Below, in pieces: positions 1-4,894 of a DNA stretch of 9,736 bases. The position numbers were made by a program, and so were the translations under genes. A model generated the notes under the pieces. It ran no database searches. It was not told the DNA's origin and saw only the letters and a list, made by a program, of their open reading frames with translations. Location: NCBI GenBank assembly GCA_009776565.1, contig WRNQ01000021.1, positions 4,975 through 14,710 on the forward strand. The letters are read 5' to 3'. Positions within the stretch are counted from its first letter, which is position 1; the number at the start of each line of letters is the position of its first letter. The stretch is from Synergistaceae bacterium (GTDB lineage Bacteria; Synergistota; Synergistia; Synergistales; Aminobacteriaceae).

Positions 1-641
1 ATTTCTTTGAAATTGATGAATGTATCAGCAAGCGATTCTTGCTTAACTTTTTCCACTTCAAATTTCAGGGCGCGAAAAACGCATTGAACAGCTATACTTA
101 TTCCAAATACCGATATGAGAGTTCCAATTCCGACAAAACCTCCAAGAAGCCATCCTAATGCTACAGCAGAGCCTTCAATCATCCCGCGCGCCACCCCAAC
201 CCTGCATTTAAATCTTCTTACAACCATAACCATTAATGAGTCTCGTGGTCCAGCGCCAAAACCGGCGCCAATATAAAAATAGCTGGCAAAAGCTATGACT
301 ATAAGGCCAGCCGCTAACATGATAAAACCTGTTATTTGCGTATCCATCGTTGGTATCATTCCGCTATTAAGCAAGATATCAAGGAACGCTCCAATAAGCA
401 GCATATTCAAAATTGTTCCAAACCCGATTTTTTCTCCAAAAATAAACGTACATACGACAATCACAAAACCAACGGATATGCTTGCCACTCCCATTGTAAT
501 ACCGGTATGTATAGATAAACCCTTATGAAGCACGTCCCACGTCAAAAAACCAATGTTTCCGTGCATTGTAAGAACAGTTCCAAAAGAATAAAGAAAAAGA
601 CCAAATATAAGCCTGATAAAACGATTTATGAAATTTAACAT
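1..641 (-). CDS. YczE/YitT-like integral membrane protein (3' end outside window)
   Basis: The minus-strand frame is open from the ATG at 641 to the window edge: 213 codons with no stop, so the C-terminus is missing. The start is well supported by AGGAG at 649-653, 7 nt upstream. The protein is strongly hydrophobic, with likely membrane segments near residues 10-25, 47-68, 77-91, 103-125 and 157-188. Two motifs point to the YczE/YyaS/YitT-type membrane family: GFLTWDVLHKGLS at 31-43 and GAGFGAGPRDSLM at 126-137. These resemble the paired Gly-rich 'G..PWDVLH.GLS' and 'G.GPRDGLM' repeats of that family, which suggests an internally duplicated fold. Members are roughly 200-220 aa, so only a few residues should be missing. 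The biochemical role of the family is poorly defined; a transporter-like function is only inferred. The gene lies downstream of rubredoxin on the same strand, 105 bp away, with a structured leader between them. Confidence 0.8.
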   Translation of the reverse strand, partial: MLNFINRFIRLIFGLFLYSFGTVLTMHGNIGFLTWDVLHKGLSIHTGITMGVASISVGFVIVVCTFIFGEKIGFGTILNMLLIGAFLDILLNSGMIPTMDTQITGFIMLAAGLIVIAFASYFYIGAGFGAGPRDSLMVMVVRRFKCRVGVARGMIEGSAVALGWLLGGFVGIGTLISVFGISIAVQCVFRALKFEVEKVKQESLADTFINFKE

Positions 642-664
642 GACTTTTCTCCTAACACAAAACT

Positions 665-724
665 AAGCCTCTCCCGAATATCAATTTTAGTAGAAAACAC
701 TAAAATGTACTTCAGAAGAGGCTT
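665..724 (-). promoter_or_regulatory. Nested stem-loop in leader of the YczE-like gene
   Basis: Two perfect inverted repeats are nested. The outer one is AAGCCTCT (665-672) with AGAGGCTT (717-724). The inner one is ATTTTAGT (684-691) with ACTAAAAT (699-706), with a 7-nt loop. In minus-strand RNA this gives an 8-bp closing stem, an internal loop of about 10 nt per side, and an 8-bp hairpin. The closing stem ends 11 nt before the AGGAG of the membrane protein gene. Only four U residues follow the closing stem, so it is a poor intrinsic terminator. It may be a cis-regulatory leader or a partial attenuator after rubredoxin. I could not match it to a named riboswitch class. A weak upstream promoter (TACAAT at 733-738, TTGAAC at 758-763, 19-bp spacer) would start RNA just at this element. 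Confidence 0.45.
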
Positions 725-746
725 TCATAACAATTGTATTAATATA

Positions 747-905
747 CTAACCTTCAGGTTCAAACATATCCTTTCCTACTCCGCATACAGGACAAGCCCA
801 ATCTCCGGGGATTTCTTCAAAAGGAGTTCCTGGCTTAATATTAGAATCAGGGTCTCCAGCCGCAGGATCATAAACATAGCCACAAATCGTACATACATAC
901 TTCAC
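747..905 (-). CDS. Rubredoxin
   Basis: This is a small one-electron carrier that holds a single iron atom on four cysteines. In anaerobes it typically passes electrons to oxygen- or peroxide-reducing enzymes. The 52-residue product has the full signature: CTIC at 5-8 and CPVC at 38-41, YVYDP at 10-14, and the conserved G-D-W just before the second cysteine pair. I chose the GTG at 905 because GGGAGG at 915-920 lies 9 nt upstream and the resulting length equals the usual 52-54 aa. An upstream in-frame TTG at 929 would add eight unrelated residues and has no binding site. The gene has its own strong promoter at 962-990. Its physiological partner is not in the window, and the downstream membrane protein gives no functional hint. 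Confidence 0.95.
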   Translation of the reverse strand: MKYVCTICGYVYDPAAGDPDSNIKPGTPFEEIPGDWACPVCGVGKDMFEPEG

Positions 906-961
906 TTCTAAATTCCTCCCTTTTCTCAATAAGAGCCGATTGTTAACGGTCCATTAATGTA

Positions 962-990
962 ATTATATATCTCATTGCATATATAAGCAA
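962..990 (-). promoter_or_regulatory. Sigma-A-type promoter of rubredoxin
   Basis: On the minus strand, TTGCTT (985-990) is followed by a 17-bp spacer and a perfect TATAAT (962-967). The predicted transcript starts near 955, giving a leader of about 50 nt before the GTG at 905. A TTTGCAAA palindrome (996-1003) lies just upstream of the -35 box, where an activator or repressor could bind. Confidence 0.75.
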
Positions 991-994
991 TTCG

Positions 995-1061
995 TTTTGC
1001 AAACCGCGTTTCTTTGGCTGTAAAAAACAGCAGACATTTTTTTAGTCCATTGTTTGCAAAA
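995..1061. repeat. 10-bp inverted repeat enclosing a smaller hairpin
   Basis: TTTTGCAAAC (995-1004) and GTTTGCAAAA (1052-1061) are exact reverse complements, and each contains the palindrome TTTGCAAA. A second inverted repeat, GCTGT (1017-1021) with ACAGC (1027-1031) and an AAAAA loop, lies close to the centre. On the plus strand this inner hairpin is followed, after AGACA, by seven T residues (1036-1042). The element sits between the last gene of the three-gene cassette and the rubredoxin promoter. It could be a transcription boundary for the cassette, a pair of protein-binding sites, or a short mobile-element relic; the sequence does not decide. Confidence 0.5.
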
Positions 1062-1114
1062 TACAAGTAAAATTTTTATCTATAGAGTCAAATAGGCGAG
1101 AATTATATGAAATC

Positions 1115-1624
1115 CTATAGTGCAATTTCATCTCCTTGCCAATCCTCGCTCGTTGGAGCAGTATCAAGAAATAGCTTACAAGCATTTAACAGTTTTTTAG
1201 TTACTTCGTTGAACTCAATTACGGCTTCCAGATCATCAGGCGCACAATTAGGTAGAGCTTCAGGTGGTCTTGGATGAGAGTATATAATATCTGCATGCCC
1301 TAAAAAAATCTCCCGACTATCCTTTATGCCCACATTCGCCTCCTTTATCATAGCGCATTTTAATGCTACAAAACCTTTAAAACAACAATCCTTTACTTTA
1401 GAAGCAATTTCTTTCCCTCGCCTCTTACATTCTGTCACTGGAACATAATGGAAACGAATGACTGAAACATTACAACTTCCGATAGGCGGCTTAAAAATAT
1501 TTGGTTTAATTTTTTTGTTTTTATAAAAGTGCCTTGTATCAACACTGCGCAAAATGATTTCGTCATCGGCAATAACAATAGGTACTGAATGTTCTTCTGA
1601 TTCGACTAATTTATTAATTTTCAT
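1115..1624 (-). CDS. Hypothetical protein, 169 aa, third gene of cassette
   Basis: I do not recognise a named family. The protein has no signal peptide or membrane segment and is probably cytoplasmic. Features that look like fold or active-site elements are an acidic strand with DDEIILRSVD at 20-29, CNVSVIRFHY at 51-60, and GHADIIYSHPRPPE at 109-122, which has two histidines and a Pro-rich turn. It is cysteine-rich (C51, C66, C80, C81, C90, C127, C149), but there is no clear CxxC zinc motif. The start is the only usable ATG, because an in-frame stop (TAG at 1637-1639) lies upstream. No convincing Shine-Dalgarno precedes it, so translation may depend on coupling to the gene 26 bp upstream. It shares strand and spacing with the 185- and 259-aa genes, so it likely works with them. 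An enzymatic or toxin-like role is speculation only. Confidence 0.75.
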   Translation of the reverse strand: MKINKLVESEEHSVPIVIADDEIILRSVDTRHFYKNKKIKPNIFKPPIGSCNVSVIRFHYVPVTECKRRGKEIASKVKDCCFKGFVALKCAMIKEANVGIKDSREIFLGHADIIYSHPRPPEALPNCAPDDLEAVIEFNEVTKKLLNACKLFLDTAPTSEDWQGDEIAL

Positions 1625-1650
1625 TTCATACGCTAACTATTTGTACGTTT

Positions 1651-2208
1651 TCATATATCAGATAGAGTCGATATTGGGATGTTATCTTGAAGGTACCCGT
1701 TCCACAGCTTGCTTCCATTATTAAGTATTTCAACATAGCTTGCTTGAGTTAAAGTAGCAGAAATTGCTAAATCCTTCCTATATCCATTTTTATCTCCCAC
1801 CAGAAAGCAAAAATTATTCTTTCCAATTTCGAGATAAAATTCCACATCATTGTGGAACCACTCCAGTATTACTGTACCATTTGGGCTGGGAGTAATTTCA
1901 GGAGCGCCCCATCTTCGACATAAACTTCTAACTGCATTCACTGAATTTTCAATTACTTCTTTTATAATCGGTAATGCTCCATCACCATCCCAGTTTTCCT
2001 TTAATTCAGCTAAATCCATTATTTCCTTGACTATTCCATATGTAAGATCACTTGAAACAACATGAAACAGGTATGAAGAAACATTTTGCAGATTGGGAGC
2101 ACTGCATGCGTAGTGTATTTCATTTACATATCCATATATATTTTTAGGAGATAAAGTAGTAGATGTAAAGTCTAAAGATTTCGGCATAATTGCTGAAGAA
2201 AACGACAT
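1651..2208 (-). CDS. Hypothetical protein with ENWDGDGA motif, 185 aa
   Basis: The function is unknown. The central region carries LKENWDGDGALP at 69-80, then a predicted helix at 82-98, then PEITPSPNGTVILEW at 103-117 and a following strand (DVEFYLEIGKN, 121-131). From memory, this order (LxENWDGxGA, helix, P-x-P-x-G-x-V-x-L-E-W) recurs in uncharacterised small proteins on bacterial accessory islands; I cannot verify that here. There are no membrane segments, so it is probably cytoplasmic. The ATG at 2208 lies only 6 bp after the stop of the upstream 259-aa gene. Its likely binding site AAAGGAT overlaps the end of that gene, so the two are almost certainly co-translated. The first 55 residues look like a variable extension. 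The compact, conserved-looking core is what would be expected of a partner or antidote protein, but that is inference. Confidence 0.8.
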   Translation of the reverse strand: MSFSSAIMPKSLDFTSTTLSPKNIYGYVNEIHYACSAPNLQNVSSYLFHVVSSDLTYGIVKEIMDLAELKENWDGDGALPIIKEVIENSVNAVRSLCRRWGAPEITPSPNGTVILEWFHNDVEFYLEIGKNNFCFLVGDKNGYRKDLAISATLTQASYVEILNNGSKLWNGYLQDNIPISTLSDI

Positions 2209-2214
2209 GATTTT

Positions 2215-2994
2215 TCAATCCTTTCTAAAACGATTAAAAAATTGCTGAATGATATGCTCTGTGCGGTCAAGCATATTCTCGCTCGCTTCTAAAGTAGTGA
2301 AATAGTTTGCATTTTCATTATAGCTGTGACGATCATTGATATCATGTATTATTTCAATGCCTCGCTTTATACTGTTGCTTGCAGGAATGCGCGGCACAAC
2401 AAAAGGATTCTCTCCGTCCAGCATTTCTCGATATAAACCTATTTGAAATATATTAAAAAATTTGCCCTCCAATACTCCCGCTTCACGAAACGTGTATTCA
2501 TATGTGGAATCTATTCTGTACTTCTCCACGATAAAGGATTGTAAAAAAACTCGGAGTTTTTCCTCTTCGTCCGGGGTAAGGATCAGAATACGAGTGACAA
2601 CGCCAGAGAAAAGAGCCTTGCATTTTATCTCCTCCAAAATATTGTGTAAAACACGGATTCGTTCACTCAGGTAATTTTTCCGCTGCTCCATAGCGTCTAC
2701 AGTTAAATAATCATCAGAATATCGTACGTTTAGAATTGCTTCTTTTTGATTAAATATTATTTGGCTAAAACCGTGTAATGAATTAAAAATAAGCCGCGGT
2801 GTAGTAGGTTCCATTTCATCAGGAATAGGAGTTATAATTGGAACATTATAACCAGCATCTGTAGAATACGAATCCATATATTTTTTTAAAATATCTTCAA
2901 TCTGGTTTGCGCAACGCCTTATCTCTTTTTTATAGTCAAACACTATAATAAACGCATTATTTACAAAAATAGGATCATCCCAATGTAATGTCAT
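2215..2994 (-). CDS. Hypothetical protein, 259 aa, first gene of cassette
   Basis: The frame opens at a TTG (3021), but the ATG at 2994 is the better start: GGAAGG at 3003-3008 sits 8 nt upstream, which is ideal spacing. The protein is soluble. Numbered from that ATG, it has an N-terminal strand (FIIVFDYKKE), a proline-rich PDEMEPTTPRLIF segment near 59-71, a QIIFNQKEAILNVRY strand pair, a helix with coiled-coil character around 106-125 (YLSERIRVLHNILEEIK), and then VVTRILILT. That general plan is reminiscent of the sporadically distributed TIGR04255 family, but the hallmark residues are not clear enough for me to assign it. The C-terminus is charged and helical (HIIQQFFNRFRKD). It is the promoter-proximal gene of the cassette and has the best ribosome binding site, so it is probably the most abundant product. 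Confidence 0.78.
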   Translation of the reverse strand: MTLHWDDPIFVNNAFIIVFDYKKEIRRCANQIEDILKKYMDSYSTDAGYNVPIITPIPDEMEPTTPRLIFNSLHGFSQIIFNQKEAILNVRYSDDYLTVDAMEQRKNYLSERIRVLHNILEEIKCKALFSGVVTRILILTPDEEEKLRVFLQSFIVEKYRIDSTYEYTFREAGVLEGKFFNIFQIGLYREMLDGENPFVVPRIPASNSIKRGIEIIHDINDRHSYNENANYFTTLEASENMLDRTEHIIQQFFNRFRKD

Positions 2995-3027
2995 TACATT
3001 AACCTTCCTTTCAACTTTCAATGAGAC

Positions 3028-3078
3028 ACACGGTATTATAACCTATTCAAAGAGATACTGCTAACTATTTTACCGTGT
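3028..3078. repeat. 8-bp inverted repeat flanking the cassette promoter
   Basis: ACACGGTA (3028-3035) and TACCGTGT (3071-3078) are exact reverse complements, with arm centres 43 bp apart. One arm abuts the -10 box and predicted start site; the other lies in the last codons of the FAH gene. No T-run follows, so this is not a good intrinsic terminator. A pair of operator half-sites about four helical turns apart is possible, but an 8-bp repeat can also occur by chance. Confidence 0.35.
3035..3064 (-). promoter_or_regulatory. Probable promoter of the three-gene cassette
   Basis: A perfect TATAAT lies at 3035-3040 on the minus strand. A partial -35 box, TTAGCA (3059-3064), is 18 bp upstream. The predicted start near 3028 gives a short leader of about 34 nt to the ATG at 2994. 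The -35 box touches the stop codon of the FAH gene, so the cassette could still receive read-through. Support is moderate because the -35 box matches only four of six positions. Confidence 0.45.
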
Positions 3079-3832
3079 TAGAAAGGACTCCGATGTTTTC
3101 CACTTCTATTTCTATTAAATCGCCCTCTTTTAGCCTGCCGACTCCTGAAGGGGTGCCCGTTACGATGACGTCGCCGGGTAAAAGAGGCATAACCTGGGAT
3201 AAAAAATGAATAAGGTATGGAACGCTGAAAATCATATCCGAAGTGCGCGAATCCTGACGCGTCTGCCCATTTAGCCGTGACGACACCCGCAAGTCTGTCG
3301 GCGAAATATCGCAGACTATCCATGGTCCGAGAGGGTTGAACGTATTAAAAGACTTTGCAAGCATCCATTGCCCATCCCTTTTCTGTATGTCACGGGCGGA
3401 AACGTCGTTAGCGCAAGTATAGCCAAATACATATTCAAGAGCTTCTTTTTCTTCAACTTTATACGCCACTTTTCCCATAACGACCGCAAGCTCAGCTTCG
3501 TATTCAACAACCTCAGTTAATCCAACAGGATAGATTATGTCCGACCCATGCCCCGTTATGCTAGTTGTTGATTTTAAAAAACTTATAGGCGCTTCCGGTA
3601 TCTGAAGTTTAACTTCGTTTGCGTGGGCCCGGTAATTCAGCCCAATAGCTATAAGTTTTGACGGTAGTACGGGCGGAAGCCATTTTTCAATCTTCGCCAC
3701 AGGAAATCTCTCGCCGGTCGTCCTGAAATCCCCCCAGAATTCTCCAATAACCGGAAACACATAATCATCTTCAATGTATCCGCTTATTGTCTCCCCATTA
3801 TATAGCGCGCGCAAATATTTTCTGTTCATCAT
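3065..3832 (-). CDS. Fumarylacetoacetate hydrolase (FAH) family protein
   Basis: This 255-aa protein belongs to the FAH superfamily, whose members cleave C-C bonds, decarboxylate or hydrate small dicarboxylic or acylpyruvate-type compounds using a divalent metal. The full C-terminal catalytic domain is present. It has the entry segment IAIGLNYRAHANE (61-73), the metal ligands E112 and E114 within VEYEAELAVVMGK, D143 in CANDVSARD, K160 in LAKSFNTFNPLGP, and the closing VTGTPSGVG loop at 224-232. The length and the short N-terminal domain fit the monofunctional 'YisK/HpcE-like' branch rather than eukaryotic FAH. There are two adjacent ATG codons (3832 and 3829); GAGGAG at 3838-3843 serves either, with 5- or 8-nt spacing. 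The substrate cannot be told from sequence, and no aromatic-degradation genes are adjacent. A long, possibly structured leader precedes it. Confidence 0.93.
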   Translation of the reverse strand: MMNRKYLRALYNGETISGYIEDDYVFPVIGEFWGDFRTTGERFPVAKIEKWLPPVLPSKLIAIGLNYRAHANEVKLQIPEAPISFLKSTTSITGHGSDIIYPVGLTEVVEYEAELAVVMGKVAYKVEEKEALEYVFGYTCANDVSARDIQKRDGQWMLAKSFNTFNPLGPWIVCDISPTDLRVSSRLNGQTRQDSRTSDMIFSVPYLIHFLSQVMPLLPGDVIVTGTPSGVGRLKEGDLIEIEVENIGVLSNTVK

Positions 3833-3875
3833 AGATTCTCCTCAAATATTTAGGATATTGTGATTGTTTTTATCC

Positions 3876-3982
3876 GATGACCCACTCTAATACCCACATC
3901 TATAGACGGCATAGAGCGGCTCAGCCCCTGAATCAGCTCGGCTAAGCTTAAGAGAGGGATTAAAAAATCCCACTGAAGCAAG
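3876..3982 (-). ncRNA. Structured leader RNA or mobile-element end upstream of the FAH gene
   Basis: This GC-richer block stands out from its AT-rich surroundings and can form several hairpins. GGGATT (3956-3961) with AATCCC (3966-3971) has a 4-nt loop. TCTAT (3899-3903) with ATAGA (3911-3915) has a 7-nt loop. GCTCAGCC (3919-3926) can pair with GGCTAAGC (3940-3947). In minus-strand RNA the last stem is a continuous 8 bp including one U-G wobble, whereas the plus strand has a C-A mismatch, so the structure favours minus-strand transcription, toward the FAH gene. I recognise no named riboswitch. The arrangement also recalls the hairpin-rich ends of IS200/IS605-type elements, and a relic of one is a serious alternative. 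Confidence 0.4.
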
Positions 3983-3988
3983 TCTCAC

Positions 3989-4017
3989 TTTATATTTTAA
4001 TATATATTGACAGAAAA
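3989..4017 (-). promoter_or_regulatory. Possible promoter for the FAH gene leader
   Basis: On the minus strand, TATAAA (3989-3994) lies 17 bp downstream of a weak -35-like TTTTCT (4012-4017). Transcription from here would begin near 3982 and carry the hairpin-rich block as a leader of about 150 nt. The -10 box is good but the -35 box matches only half of consensus. Confidence 0.3.
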
Positions 4018-4144
4018 GTGATTAAAACGCGCTTGGAAAATACTCAGAAAATTGATAGACTGTGTCATTTTATCCAAAATAGAAGAGAGGACGACCATTG
4101 AGCGGGAGGAGGCAAAAATAACCGTTATCGCAGCTTGTTTTTCG
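4018..4144. other. Intergenic DNA with no supported feature
   Basis: This stretch between the divergent FAH and restriction-modification transcripts holds no convincing gene. A 34-codon plus-strand frame (TTG at 4052 to TAA at 4154-4156) lacks a ribosome binding site and resembles nothing I know. A consensus TTGACA at 4007-4012 just upstream is not followed by any -10 box at suitable distance. Confidence 0.5.
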
Positions 4145-4153
4145 TGCTATAAT
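4145..4153 (+). promoter_or_regulatory. Extended -10 promoter of the restriction-modification operon
   Basis: TGCTATAAT is a perfect extended -10 element (TGn plus TATAAT), which can work with only a weak -35 box. The best -35 candidate, 17 bp upstream, is a poor TTATCG at 4125-4130. The start would be near 4160, leaving a leader of about 66 nt. Within that leader, TTTAC (4172-4176) and GTAAA (4183-4187) form a short inverted repeat that could be an operator. A weaker promoter with TATACA or TACAAT at 4196-4203 is also possible. Confidence 0.5.
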
Positions 4154-4225
4154 TAATTTTACTAATACTCGTTTACCATAACGTAAATAAAGTGTTATAC
4201 AATACAAAAAAGAAGGCGAGAGTTT

Positions 4226-4894
4226 TTGATTGTGAAAGAAATAATTACTATTGCTAAACTATTTGAAGCAACAAAAGAGTTTTGCGTTATCGAAGGAAGA
4301 ATTAATTTTCCGGAATTGATAGGGGTAACGGATGGCAAAGCTGTAGGCACTTTTGTTGAGCATAGATTGAAAGATTACTTAACTGAACGATTTGATATTT
4401 CGATTGGAAATAGTGCATCAGGGATTGACTTACCTTCCTTAGAAATAAATACAGACATAAAAGTGACTTCAGTTAGACAACCACAATCTTCATGCCCGTA
4501 TAAATCGGCTCGTCAAAAGATTTTTGGATTGGGATATAATCTACTTGTTCTCGTTTACGATAAAAATGACACCAGCGACAGTAGTTATTTGAATTTTCTA
4601 AACTGCACATTCATTGAAGATTTTAGAACAGCAGATTTCACTGTAACAAAGCGTATTTCTGAAATGCTGAATGATGGCGCTAATAAAGAAGATATTATTG
4701 GCTTTTTTATAGATAAAAATCTCCCTGGTGACTTAATTACACATGAACAATTGGTTGATGAAGTTTTTGAAAAAGGGGTTCAGCAAGGGTACTTAACAAT
4801 TTCTAATGCGCTTCAATGGCGATTACAATATCAACGTGTCATTTCGTTGAGCAACAGTGTTTCGGGGGTTATCAATTATGACATTGGCAGATAG
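4226..4894 (+). CDS. Type II restriction endonuclease, PD-(D/E)xK fold (probable)
   Basis: This 222-aa protein is most likely the nuclease that cuts DNA left unmodified by the methyltransferase encoded just downstream. A helix at 37-52 (GKAVGTFVEHRLKDYL) precedes a PD-(D/E)xK-like core: D68 in SGIDLP, E73, and D77-x-K79 in NTDIKVTS. A QPQSSCPYKSARQK segment (85-98) and a hydrophobic strand, YNLLVLVYDK (104-113), follow. That order is typical of type II restriction enzymes. The C-terminal third is helical and may contact DNA. The recognition sequence cannot be deduced. AGAAGG (4211-4216) is 9 nt from a TTG at 4226; a GTG at 4232 is the alternative start. Both are weak codons, which may hold nuclease levels low. 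The last 17 bp overlap the methyltransferase gene. Without that partner I would have called it only a nuclease-like protein. Confidence 0.8.
   Translation: MIVKEIITIAKLFEATKEFCVIEGRINFPELIGVTDGKAVGTFVEHRLKDYLTERFDISIGNSASGIDLPSLEINTDIKVTSVRQPQSSCPYKSARQKIFGLGYNLLVLVYDKNDTSDSSYLNFLNCTFIEDFRTADFTVTKRISEMLNDGANKEDIIGFFIDKNLPGDLITHEQLVDEVFEKGVQQGYLTISNALQWRLQYQRVISLSNSVSGVINYDIGR

Noticed and set aside
295..528. Plus-strand open frame opposite the YczE-like gene
   Set aside because: It is a shadow of the minus-strand membrane protein, with no ribosome binding site and low-complexity hydrophobic content; the same applies to the other antisense frames over clear genes.
665..724. Strong intrinsic terminator for rubredoxin
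   Set aside because: The loop is long and only four T residues follow the stem on the minus strand.
906..929. Longer rubredoxin start at TTG 929
   Set aside because: It would add eight residues not found in rubredoxins. GGGAGG would lie inside the coding sequence, whereas it is ideally placed for the GTG at 905.
2215..2994. Firm assignment of the 259-aa protein to TIGR04255
   Set aside because: Only the general arrangement of strands and a PDE-like proline segment resemble it; the characteristic N-terminal motif is not clear.
2995..3021. TTG start extending the 259-aa protein by nine residues
   Set aside because: The GGAAGG ribosome binding site lies within this stretch and is 8 nt from the ATG at 2994.
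4007..4012. Consensus TTGACA as a plus-strand promoter
   Set aside because: No -10-like hexamer occurs 15-19 bp downstream.
4052..4156. 34-residue plus-strand frame starting at TTG
   Set aside because: It has no ribosome binding site, resembles no known small protein, and its end runs through the extended -10 promoter of the R-M operon.
4857..4877. GTG start extending the methyltransferase by seven residues
   Set aside because: No binding site precedes it, while GGGGG is well placed for the ATG at 4878.
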